This document shows positions 1 to 5,227 of a DNA stretch of 6,173 nucleotides, in pieces. A model generated the notes under the pieces. It was not told the origin of the DNA, searched no databases, and saw only the letters and a list, made by a program, of their open reading frames with translations. Location of the stretch: contig JAQUJQ010000098.1 in the NCBI GenBank assembly GCA_028680875.1, positions 1 through 6,173 of the forward strand, read 5' to 3'. The DNA is from Eubacteriales bacterium. GTDB taxonomy: Bacteria > Bacillota > Clostridia > Peptostreptococcales > Anaerovoracaceae. The position numbers were made by a program, and so were the translations under genes. Numbering within the stretch: position 1 is the first letter of the stretch; each line of letters begins with the position of its first letter.

Positions 1-1095
1 CTGGCCCGCCGTAAGTACCACTAAACCCTTTTTCAATAAATCTGCTGCCGCTTCTTTCGGAGACAGGCCCTCTAATTGAACACCCAACATTAAACCTTTT
101 CCCCTGACTTCTTTTATTGCAGGCAACTCCCAGCTTCGGATCACGTTCTTCATTCTGTCGCCCTTTTTCTTAACTTCATCCAGAAATCCCGGTCTTGTTA
201 ATATATCCAATACTCCATTGGCCGCCGAACAACATATAGGATTAGCTCCAAAGGTGGATCCATGAGTTCCCGGGGTAAGTACACAGCTGCATTTCTCATC
301 TGTTAGAATGGCTCCGATGGGCAGTCCTCCTCCCAATCCTTTAGCGGTGGTTACAATATTCGGTTTCACTTCATATCCCTGATAGCAATACATTGAGCCC
401 GTTCTGCCATTTCCGGTCTGTACCTCGTCAAAGATAAGCAGAATATCTTTCTCTTCAGCGAGTTTTGCCAATTTATGAACATAAACATCCTCTAACGGTA
501 TAACTCCTCCTTCTCCTTGAATTCCTTCTACCATAACAGCACATACATCTTCTGTCATAGCCTCTTCCAGTGCGGACTGGTCATTGGCCATAATGTATTT
601 ATGGCCTTTTGGAAAAGGAAAGAAATGCTGATGAAGAGAGGGTTGCCCGGTAGCTGTTAAGGTAGTCATGGTTCTGCCGTGAAAAGATTGAAACAGGGTA
701 ATTATTGTTCCACGGCCTTTTCCATATTTATCATAACTGTATTTACGTGCAATCTTAATGGCACCTTCATTTGCTTCAGCACCACTGTTCCCAAAAAAAA
801 CGGCTTTCATTCCGGAAAGAGCAGTTAACCGCTCTGCCAATCGAACATAGGGTTCTGTATAATAAAGGTTAGAAACATGAGCTAAACGTGAAACTTGGTC
901 ACAAACGGACTTTACCCAATGAGGATCGCTATAGCCGACAGAGGCAACACCGATTCCGCTTGAGAAATCCAAATATTCCTTTCCCTCCGAATCATAAAGA
1001 TAGCTGCCCTCGCCATAGGTAAAGGCAACATCATAACGTCCATAGTTCTGAATAGCATTATTTTTATCCAATTCTTTTATTGTTAAAAAATCCAT
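1..1095 (-). CDS. argD: Acetylornithine aminotransferase ArgD (partial, C-terminus beyond left edge)
   Basis: A class-III, PLP-dependent aminotransferase of the cytosol. It transfers an amino group from glutamate to N-acetylglutamate semialdehyde to give N-acetylornithine. The frame is open for 365 codons from ATG 1095 to base 1 with no stop; the family usually has 390-400 residues, so about 30 are missing. Visible motifs are the PLP-phosphate loop GNSGAEANE (102-110), SFHGRT (137-142), the cofactor aspartate in IFDEVQTGNGRTG (D223), the Schiff-base lysine in TTAKGLGGGLPIGA (K252), HGSTFGANP (278-286) and RGKGLMLG (331-338). Start choice: GGGAGGAG lies just upstream, with its GGAGG core 5 nt from the ATG. 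The gene begins 13 nt after the argB stop, as the fourth gene of the operon. Some ArgD proteins also aminate succinyl-DAP precursors of lysine; the nearby lysine genes make that worth noting but do not prove it. Ornithine aminotransferase is the main alternative, disfavoured by the operon. Confidence 0.96.
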   Translation of the reverse strand, partial: MDFLTIKELDKNNAIQNYGRYDVAFTYGEGSYLYDSEGKEYLDFSSGIGVASVGYSDPHWVKSVCDQVSRLAHVSNLYYTEPYVRLAERLTALSGMKAVFFGNSGAEANEGAIKIARKYSYDKYGKGRGTIITLFQSFHGRTMTTLTATGQPSLHQHFFPFPKGHKYIMANDQSALEEAMTEDVCAVMVEGIQGEGGVIPLEDVYVHKLAKLAEEKDILLIFDEVQTGNGRTGSMYCYQGYEVKPNIVTTAKGLGGGLPIGAILTDEKCSCVLTPGTHGSTFGANPICCSAANGVLDILTRPGFLDEVKKKGDRMKNVIRSWELPAIKEVRGKGLMLGVQLEGLSPKEAAADLLKKGLVVLTAGQ

Positions 1096-1108
1096 AAGCT
1101 CCTCCCAT

Positions 1109-1978
1109 TTAGCCTTTTGTAATCATGGTTCCGATCCCCTCATCCGACAAGAGTTCAATTAATATAGAATGGGCAATACGGCCATCTATAATGTGAGTCC
1201 TCTCAACGCCACCGTTTAATGCCTCCACACAACAATCAACTTTGGGGATCATTCCACCGCTGATTATGTTTCTCTCCTTTAAAAGAGGAATACCCTCAAG
1301 GGTAATTTGAGAAATCAGGCTATCATTGTCGTCAACATTATTCATAATACCTCTTACATCGGTAAGCAGAATCAATTTAATCGCTCCCAAAGCAACGGAC
1401 AGCTTTGCGGCAGCTGTATCTGCATTTATGTTATAAACACTATTTCCGTCTATTCCCTGTGCTACACTGGATATTACCGGTATGTATCCTTTATCCAAGG
1501 TATCGTTAACTACTTCGGGATTGATGTTAACAATCTCACCCACCAAGCCGTAATCTTTATCTTGTTTTTTTAATTGGACTCCGCAGATCATGCCCCCATC
1601 CATACCACATAACCCGACTGCCTTCCCCCCAACTCTATTTATCAGGGACACTAAATTCTTATTCACCTTGCCGCAAAGAACCTGCTGAACGATATCCATT
1701 GTCTCCTGGTCCGTATAACGAAGACCATCGATAAACCGGGATTCTTTCTGTATTTTTGCCAGCATATCATTGATGTCCGGTCCTCCGCCATGAACTACCA
1801 CAATATTGATTCCTACCAAAGATAACAGCACAATATCCTTGATGACTGCATCTTTCAACAAAGGATGAACCATAGCATTTCCGCCATACTTAATAACAAT
1901 GGTTTCTTTATTGAATTTTTGTATATAAGGAAGAGCCTGAATCAGTAAATTTGCTTTATCTGAAAGATCTTGTACCAC
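1109..1978 (-). CDS. argB: Acetylglutamate kinase ArgB
   Basis: Amino-acid kinase family enzyme (cytosol) that phosphorylates N-acetyl-L-glutamate with ATP, the committed second step of ornithine synthesis. From GTG 1978 it has 289 residues, normal for the family. Motifs in that numbering: VIKYGGNAM around K30 (phosphate binding), VVHGGGPDI (61-69, glycine-rich loop), YNINADTAA (182-190, substrate site), TDVRGIM (206-212), SGGMIPKV with K246, and GGVERTHIIDGR (256-267). An N-terminal helix (about residues 3-20, with LIQALPYIQKF) precedes the first strand. That helix and the C-terminal signature are typical of hexameric, arginine-inhibited forms, so feedback inhibition is likely (inference). 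An in-frame ATG at 2008 would add ten residues (MVCIEVKEVN), but that stretch is the argJ tail plus the ribosome-binding site. I prefer the GTG, which has AAGGAGGT 4 nt upstream. Third gene of the operon, 10 nt after argJ. Confidence 0.96.
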   Translation of the reverse strand: MVQDLSDKANLLIQALPYIQKFNKETIVIKYGGNAMVHPLLKDAVIKDIVLLSLVGINIVVVHGGGPDINDMLAKIQKESRFIDGLRYTDQETMDIVQQVLCGKVNKNLVSLINRVGGKAVGLCGMDGGMICGVQLKKQDKDYGLVGEIVNINPEVVNDTLDKGYIPVISSVAQGIDGNSVYNINADTAAAKLSVALGAIKLILLTDVRGIMNNVDDNDSLISQITLEGIPLLKERNIISGGMIPKVDCCVEALNGGVERTHIIDGRIAHSILIELLSDEGIGTMITKG

Positions 1979-1982
1979 GTTT

Positions 1983-1990
1983 ACCTCCTT
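1983..1990 (-). promoter_or_regulatory. argB Shine-Dalgarno site (decides the GTG start)
   Basis: The minus strand reads AAGGAGGT followed by AAAC and GTG. This near-perfect ribosome-binding site shares bases with the argJ stop codon (TAA at 1989-1991). It lies inside the longer ATG-initiated frame, so that upstream ATG is very unlikely to be the real start. The sharing of stop and binding site suggests translational coupling of argJ and argB. Confidence 0.85.
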
Positions 1991-3200
1991 AACTTCTATA
2001 CATACCATTGATTTTTACATATTCATAGGTAAGGTCGCATCCCCAAGCAGTCGCTTTTTCCTTCCCTTCCTTTAAATCTGCAATAATATGTATTTCTTCT
2101 TCTGATAAAATTATTTTTGCTAATTTATTGTCAAAGGGTAAACTTCTACCGTTTTCACAGGCTTTAATTTCTCCTGATACAGATTTGAAATAGAGATCCG
2201 TCTTTTCAAAATCAAACGGCACACCTGAATAACCCATGGCGCATAAAATCCGCCCCCAATTAGCATCGCCTCCAAACATAGCAGCTTTTGTCAAGGTTGA
2301 TGCTATGATTGCTTTCGCCATGATCTCGGCCTTGTCTTCACTCTCTCCGTTACATACGGTACAGCTGATCAACCTGGTGGATCCTTCTCCATCCCTTGCC
2401 AGTTCCCTGGCCAGATGGGTGCATACCTCCAATAAGGCCTGAACAAAGGTTGCATATTCCTGAGAATCTTCTTTTTCAATCAAGGAGTTTGCGGCCAGCC
2501 CACTGGCCATCAAACAGGCCATATCATTGGTTGAAGTATCACCATCTATACTGATTCGATTAAAGGATCTTTTTACACAATATTGCAGTGCTTTCTGCAA
2601 CAGATTTTGCTCTATATTTACATCTGTTGTCAAAAATGTCAAAGTAGTTCCCATATTGGGGTGAATCATACCGGAGCCTTTGGAAATTCCACCGATTTTT
2701 ACAGTCTTTCCATTTAATATTACATCCACTGCACACTCTTTTTTATAAGTGTCGGTTGTCATGATTGCTTCTGCCGCCTTACTGCTTCCTTCCTCAGAAA
2801 GTGCATTCACCAAGGACGGAATACCCTTCTCGATTTTCTCAATTTCCAATGGGACACCGATTATACCGGTAGAGGCTACAATTACATCCTGCTTTTGGAT
2901 TCCAACAGCCTCTGCCACCGCCCGGGCCATTCGCACTGCATTTTCTCTCCCGAAAGGAGCACAGCAGTTAGCATTTCCGGAATTAGCAATCACTGCCTGG
3001 GCTTTTCCGTCTTTCAAGTGTTCCATGGTTACATACAAAGGTGCAGCTTTTACCTGATTGGATGTATAAACGGCAGCTGTTACACAAGGCACCTTACAAA
3101 AAACCAATGCCAGATCATTTTTTTCTCTCTTTATTCCACTGTGAATGCCTGCCGCTAAAAACCCCTGTGGGGCACAAACGCCTTTCTTTTTGTTTTCCAT
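1989..3200 (-). CDS. argJ: Glutamate N-acetyltransferase / amino-acid acetyltransferase ArgJ
   Basis: Ornithine acetyltransferase (cytosol). It moves the acetyl group from N-acetylornithine to glutamate, giving ornithine and regenerating acetylglutamate; some members also use acetyl-CoA. From ATG 3200 the protein has 403 residues, matching the family. It is made as a precursor that cleaves itself into alpha and beta chains. The cleavage region is KGSGMIHPNMGTTLTF (174-189), with the nucleophilic threonine at T185 preceded by G184, where many homologues have Ala. Other family motifs: IANSGNANCC (71-80), TTDTYKK (148-154), SIDGDTSTND (217-226), GDANWGRILCAMGYSG (311-326) and the C-terminal YVKINGMYRS. 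Start choice: AAGGA lies 9 nt before ATG 3200. An ATG at 3209 is too close to that site, and the longest frame (ATG 3275) would overlap argC by 50 bases with non-family residues. Second gene of the operon, 25 nt after argC. Whether it is mono- or bifunctional cannot be read from sequence. Confidence 0.96.
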   Translation of the reverse strand: MENKKKGVCAPQGFLAAGIHSGIKREKNDLALVFCKVPCVTAAVYTSNQVKAAPLYVTMEHLKDGKAQAVIANSGNANCCAPFGRENAVRMARAVAEAVGIQKQDVIVASTGIIGVPLEIEKIEKGIPSLVNALSEEGSSKAAEAIMTTDTYKKECAVDVILNGKTVKIGGISKGSGMIHPNMGTTLTFLTTDVNIEQNLLQKALQYCVKRSFNRISIDGDTSTNDMACLMASGLAANSLIEKEDSQEYATFVQALLEVCTHLARELARDGEGSTRLISCTVCNGESEDKAEIMAKAIIASTLTKAAMFGGDANWGRILCAMGYSGVPFDFEKTDLYFKSVSGEIKACENGRSLPFDNKLAKIILSEEEIHIIADLKEGKEKATAWGCDLTYEYVKINGMYRS

Positions 3201-3209
3201 ACTCTTCAT

Positions 3210-3214
3210 TCCTT
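3210..3214 (-). promoter_or_regulatory. argJ Shine-Dalgarno site
   Basis: AAGGA on the minus strand, 9 nt upstream of ATG 3200 and directly abutting the alternative ATG at 3209. The spacing favours the start at 3200, giving a protein beginning MENKKKGVCAPQGF. The site sits in the 25-nt gap after the argC stop (3226-3228). Confidence 0.65.
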
Positions 3215-3225
3215 TTTTACTTATT

Positions 3226-4266
3226 TCAAAATGCCGGGGCAATAATAGAAAGTCCAAGAGTTTCATTAAAGCCAAAAATAATATTCATATTTTGAACTGC
3301 TTGGCCTGCCGCACCTTTTACCATATTGTCAATAGCGCAACATATTATCAGCTTTTGAGTATGCTCATCCTGATGTAATGAAATATGGCAGCAGTTGGTT
3401 AATCGTACGTTTTTAATGTTTGCGTATTCTCCTTCTTCCAAAAGAACTACAAAAGGTTCATTCTCATAAGCTCTTTCATAACACCTTCGTATCTGAGAGT
3501 ATTCCGCCTTTTTGTCACAATAAATAGTAGAAAGTATCCCTCGGTTCGCAGGAATAAGGTGCGGAGTGAAGGTTACATTCACTTTGGAACCGCAGATCTT
3601 ACTCAGTGTTTGCTCTATCTCCGGTCTATGCCGATGAGCCCCCGCCTTATAGGCAGACATTGCTTCGTTACATTCCGGATAATGAGTGGATAGAGTCAAT
3701 CCCCGGCCGGAGCCGGTCACTCCGGATTTTGAGTCAATGATAATTCCTTCTCGATGAACCAGATGATCTTTTAAAGCCGGATAAAGTCCCAGTGCTACAG
3801 AGGTGGGATAGCAGCCGGGGTTTGCAACCAGCCTTGATTTTCGGATTTCCTCTCTAAAAAGCTCGCAGAGTCCATAGACTGCTTGTTTATGTAATAATGT
3901 ATCCTTGAATTTATTTCCGTACCATTTTATGTATTCCTCTTCATCTTCCAGACGAAAATCCGCCCCTAAATCAATAAAAGCAACACCCTTTTTCATGCAA
4001 GCTGCTCCGATTTCCTCAGATAACCCATGTGGCAGAGAACCAAAAATTACATCGCACTCAGACGGCATAGCCTCGATTCCTTCTACAAGAGTTTGATTGA
4101 ATCCGGCCCTCAAGCCCGGGTAAATCCGGGAAATGTTTTTCCCATTGAAACTGACAGAACTGACCCCAACAAGTTCCGCCTTTGGATGATCCGAAAGGAT
4201 ACGAACCAGTTCTATACCTGCATATCCTGTAGCACCTATCACACCAACTTTTACTTTCTTATCCAT
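3226..4266 (-). CDS. argC: N-acetyl-gamma-glutamyl-phosphate reductase ArgC
   Basis: NADPH-dependent reductase (cytosol) that converts the acyl phosphate made by ArgB into N-acetylglutamate semialdehyde, the substrate of ArgD. From ATG 4266 it has 346 residues, the usual size of the bacterial type-1 form. Visible features: N-terminal Rossmann segment with GVIGATGYAG (8-17), SLPHG (77-81), IDLGADFR (98-105), the catalytic cysteine in ANPGCYPTS (C152), SGVTGSGRG (181-189), the conserved histidine segment HRHRPEIEQ (211-219), TPHLIPANRGI (234-244) and a C-terminal GAAGQAVQNMNIIFG. Start choice: AGGAG at 4272-4276 lies 5 nt before the ATG. The longer frame from ATG 4305 would start upstream of the predicted transcript start and inside the operator, so it is rejected. 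First gene of the operon, so its promoter most likely drives argCJBD. Confidence 0.97.
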   Translation of the reverse strand: MDKKVKVGVIGATGYAGIELVRILSDHPKAELVGVSSVSFNGKNISRIYPGLRAGFNQTLVEGIEAMPSECDVIFGSLPHGLSEEIGAACMKKGVAFIDLGADFRLEDEEEYIKWYGNKFKDTLLHKQAVYGLCELFREEIRKSRLVANPGCYPTSVALGLYPALKDHLVHREGIIIDSKSGVTGSGRGLTLSTHYPECNEAMSAYKAGAHRHRPEIEQTLSKICGSKVNVTFTPHLIPANRGILSTIYCDKKAEYSQIRRCYERAYENEPFVVLLEEGEYANIKNVRLTNCCHISLHQDEHTQKLIICCAIDNMVKGAAGQAVQNMNIIFGFNETLGLSIIAPAF

Positions 4267-4288
4267 AATTTCTCCTACTGTTGATAAT

Positions 4289-4306
4289 AATTTATAATTA
4301 TACATA
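4289..4306 (-). promoter_or_regulatory. Putative ArgR operator, ARG box 1 (over the argC -10)
   Basis: The minus strand reads TATGTATAATTATAAATT. Against the E. coli ARG box consensus (WNTGAATWWWWATTCANW), 7 of the 10 fixed positions match and all the A/T positions fit. It contains a perfect 10-bp palindrome (TATAATTATA) at 4293-4302 and covers the argC -10 hexamer. A second box begins 2 bp away, the tandem layout bound by hexameric ArgR. No argR gene is in the window, so the regulator is inferred. Confidence 0.6.
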
Positions 4307-4325
4307 ACAATGCAACTTTATGCAA
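4297..4325 (-). promoter_or_regulatory. argCJBD operon promoter (sigma-A type)
   Basis: On the minus strand, -35 TTGCAT (4320-4325), a 17-nt spacer, then a perfect -10 TATAAT (4297-4302). Transcription should begin near 4290, giving a leader of about 24 nt before ATG 4266. The -35 is weak (3 of 6), but spacing and -10 are ideal. Both hexamers fall inside ARG-box-like sequences, so repressor and RNA polymerase would compete directly. The leader is too short for an attenuator or riboswitch. Confidence 0.7.
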
Positions 4326-4326
4326 G
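4309..4326 (-). promoter_or_regulatory. Putative ArgR operator, ARG box 2 (over the argC -35)
   Basis: The minus strand reads CTTGCATAAAGTTGCATT. It matches 7 of 10 fixed ARG box positions and resembles the Firmicute variant with TGCATAA and TTGCA half-sites. TTGCAT occurs twice, 10 bp apart (one helical turn). The box covers the argC -35 and lies 2 bp upstream of box 1. Confidence 0.55.
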
Positions 4327-4333
4327 CTTCTTT

Positions 4334-4355
4334 TAATTAATTCTTCAATTAATTA
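4334..4355. repeat. AT-rich inverted repeat between the divergent promoters
   Basis: TAATTAATT, a 4-base centre CTTC, then AATTAATTA: a perfect 9-bp inverted repeat made only of A and T. Each arm also contains the self-complementary AATTAATT, so it is a direct repeat with a 12-bp period too. It starts 8 bp beyond the argC -35 and ends 10 bp before the dapF -35. It could act as a UP-like element for either promoter or as a protein-binding site. With no G+C stem and no following T-tract outside the arms, it is a poor intrinsic terminator. Confidence 0.6.
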
Positions 4356-4365
4356 TATTCTTATC

Positions 4366-4394
4366 TTGCCTATTCCAATGACTTTCATTATAAT
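4366..4394 (+). promoter_or_regulatory. dapF promoter (sigma-A type)
   Basis: -35 TTGCCT (4366-4371, 4 of 6 consensus bases), a 17-nt spacer, then perfect -10 TATAAT (4389-4394). Transcription should start near 4401, leaving a leader of roughly 26 nt before ATG 4427. It points away from the argC promoter; the two -35 elements are 40 bp apart. Confidence 0.7.
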
Positions 4395-4419
4395 GAGGGC
4401 AAAATAAGAGAAAGGTAAT

Positions 4420-4461
4420 ATGAAATATGGATTTTTGGAAACTTCAAGGAGCAGGAAATGA
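4420..4461 (+). other. Short reading frame overlapping the dapF start (13 codons plus stop)
   Basis: ATG 4420 begins MKYGFLETSRSRK and stops at TGA 4459-4461, in a different frame from dapF (ATG 4427). The AAGG of the presumed ribosome-binding site (4412-4415) lies 4 nt from this ATG and 11 nt from the dapF ATG, so ribosomes could be shared between the two. This may be chance. There is no homology evidence, and I do not claim a functional peptide. Confidence 0.2.
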
Positions 4462-5227
4462 TTTTATACTAATCGATAATCGTAAGGGCTTGATTAAGAA
4501 TCTTTCATCTATGGCCCGCACTGTTTGTCACCGGAATTTCGGCGTTGGTGCGGACGGTCTCATAGCTGTTGAAGCATCCGGTATTTCCGACATACGTATG
4601 GCCTTTTTTAACAGCGACGGTAGTATGGCAACTATGTGTGGCAACGGAATCCGCTGCTTTTCCAAGTTTGTGAGGGATCAGGGTATCCTTACCTCAGACT
4701 CGTTTTCAGTGGAAACCGGCGATGGTAATAAACAGGTTATTATCAAAGAACAAAATATAAATGCCTCCCTTATTCAGGTAGAAATGGGGAAAGCCAAGGG
4801 AATTCGTTCTATGGAGATCATAGCTGATGGAACCTCATATAAATTAATATTTATGCATATTGGGGTACCCCATAGTGTTCTCTTGGTGGACGGCGATCTG
4901 ATTGATTTCACAAACCGGCTGGGACCTCAAATTGAAAAAAACCCTGCCTTTCCCGATGGTACAAATGTAAACTTCATTCGGGTGACAGGTGATTCAAAGT
5001 TAACGGTCAGTACTTGGGAAAGGGGCGCCGGCAGGACCCTGGCCTGTGGCACAGGGGCCTGTGCATCTGCACTGGCCGCTTTTCGGCAAAATCTGGTTAA
5101 TTCGCCGGTCCGGGTCATGATGCCCGGCGGCCAAGTCATTATCCATGTGGCCGCCGACGGCGCCCTCTCCATGGAAGGTTGGGCTCAGCTAATCTGCAAA
5201 GGAACTTTATATCTCCCTTTCCAATAA
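4427..5227 (+). CDS. dapF: Diaminopimelate epimerase DapF
   Basis: Cofactor-independent two-base racemase (cytosol) that interconverts LL- and meso-diaminopimelate. It supplies meso-DAP for peptidoglycan and for lysine. The protein has 266 residues, close to the usual 270-280, and shows the two mirror-related DapF halves. Residues seen: N-terminal FWKLQGAGNDFILID (3-17), first catalytic cysteine in MCGNGIRCF (C71), GVPHSV with H149, GTNVNFI (178-184), E199 in WERGAGRTLACGTGA, the second catalytic cysteine C207 in that same motif, and MPGG (232-235). Both active-site cysteines are present, so it should be active. Start choice: the ATG gives the standard N-terminus; the nearest AAGG is 11 nt upstream, a little far. 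The gene is divergent from argC and overlaps the end of lysA by 21 nt. The 3' third (about 5020-5170) is visibly richer in G+C than the rest. Confidence 0.97.
   Translation: MDFWKLQGAGNDFILIDNRKGLIKNLSSMARTVCHRNFGVGADGLIAVEASGISDIRMAFFNSDGSMATMCGNGIRCFSKFVRDQGILTSDSFSVETGDGNKQVIIKEQNINASLIQVEMGKAKGIRSMEIIADGTSYKLIFMHIGVPHSVLLVDGDLIDFTNRLGPQIEKNPAFPDGTNVNFIRVTGDSKLTVSTWERGAGRTLACGTGACASALAAFRQNLVNSPVRVMMPGGQVIIHVAADGALSMEGWAQLICKGTLYLPFQ
5125..5156. repeat. G+C-rich inverted repeat within the 3' end of dapF
   Basis: CGGCGGCC and GGCCGCCG form a perfect 8-bp stem around a 16-base loop, inside the dapF coding sequence. It lies about 50 bases past the lysA stop in the direction of lysA transcription, where a lysA terminator or pause hairpin could sit. 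No T-tract follows on the minus strand, so Rho-independent termination is doubtful. It may simply reflect Gly/Ala codons. Confidence 0.35.
5207..5227. other. Convergent 21-bp overlap of dapF and lysA coding ends
   Basis: The dapF stop TAA is at 5225-5227 on the plus strand and the lysA stop TAA is at 5207-5209 on the minus strand. Both DNA strands therefore encode C-terminal residues here (LYLPFQ of DapF, LLEREI of LysA). No intrinsic terminator lies between the genes, so each transcript must end inside, or run through, the other gene as antisense. Confidence 0.9.

Noticed and set aside
1307..1573. Plus-strand open frame of 88 codons inside argB
   Set aside because: Antisense shadow of a conserved gene, with low-complexity composition and no family motif.
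1979..2008. Ten-residue N-terminal extension of ArgB from ATG 2008
   Set aside because: It contains the argJ stop region and the strong AAGGAGGT site that serves GTG 1978, has no ribosome-binding site of its own that I can see, and is not family-like.
3201..3275. Twenty-five-residue extension of ArgJ from ATG 3275
   Set aside because: It overlaps the argC coding end by 50 bases, and the residues do not resemble ArgJ; ATG 3200 has suitable spacing to AAGGA.
2236..3378. Plus-strand open frames across argJ and the argC end
   Set aside because: They are antisense to well-conserved ArgJ/ArgC coding sequence, overlap one another in different frames, and show no recognisable domain.
3905..4284. 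Plus-strand open frames opposite the argC 5' half
   Set aside because: Antisense shadows of the conserved Rossmann-domain region; no supporting start signals.
4267..4290. Riboswitch, T-box or attenuator in the arg operon leader
   Set aside because: The predicted leader is only about 24 nt, too short for any of these.
4267..4305. Thirteen-residue extension of ArgC from ATG 4305
   Set aside because: The predicted -10 and operator lie within it, so it would not be transcribed; ATG 4266 has AGGAG 5 nt upstream.
5057..5064. Direct repeat of GGCCTGTG (also at 5041-5048)
   Set aside because: It falls in the ACGTGACAS active-site motif of DapF, where repeated Ala-Cys codons explain it.
4927..5172. 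Minus-strand open frame of 81 codons opposite dapF
   Set aside because: Caused by the G+C-rich dapF 3' end, where stop codons are rare in other frames; could be lysA read-through RNA but not a likely protein gene.
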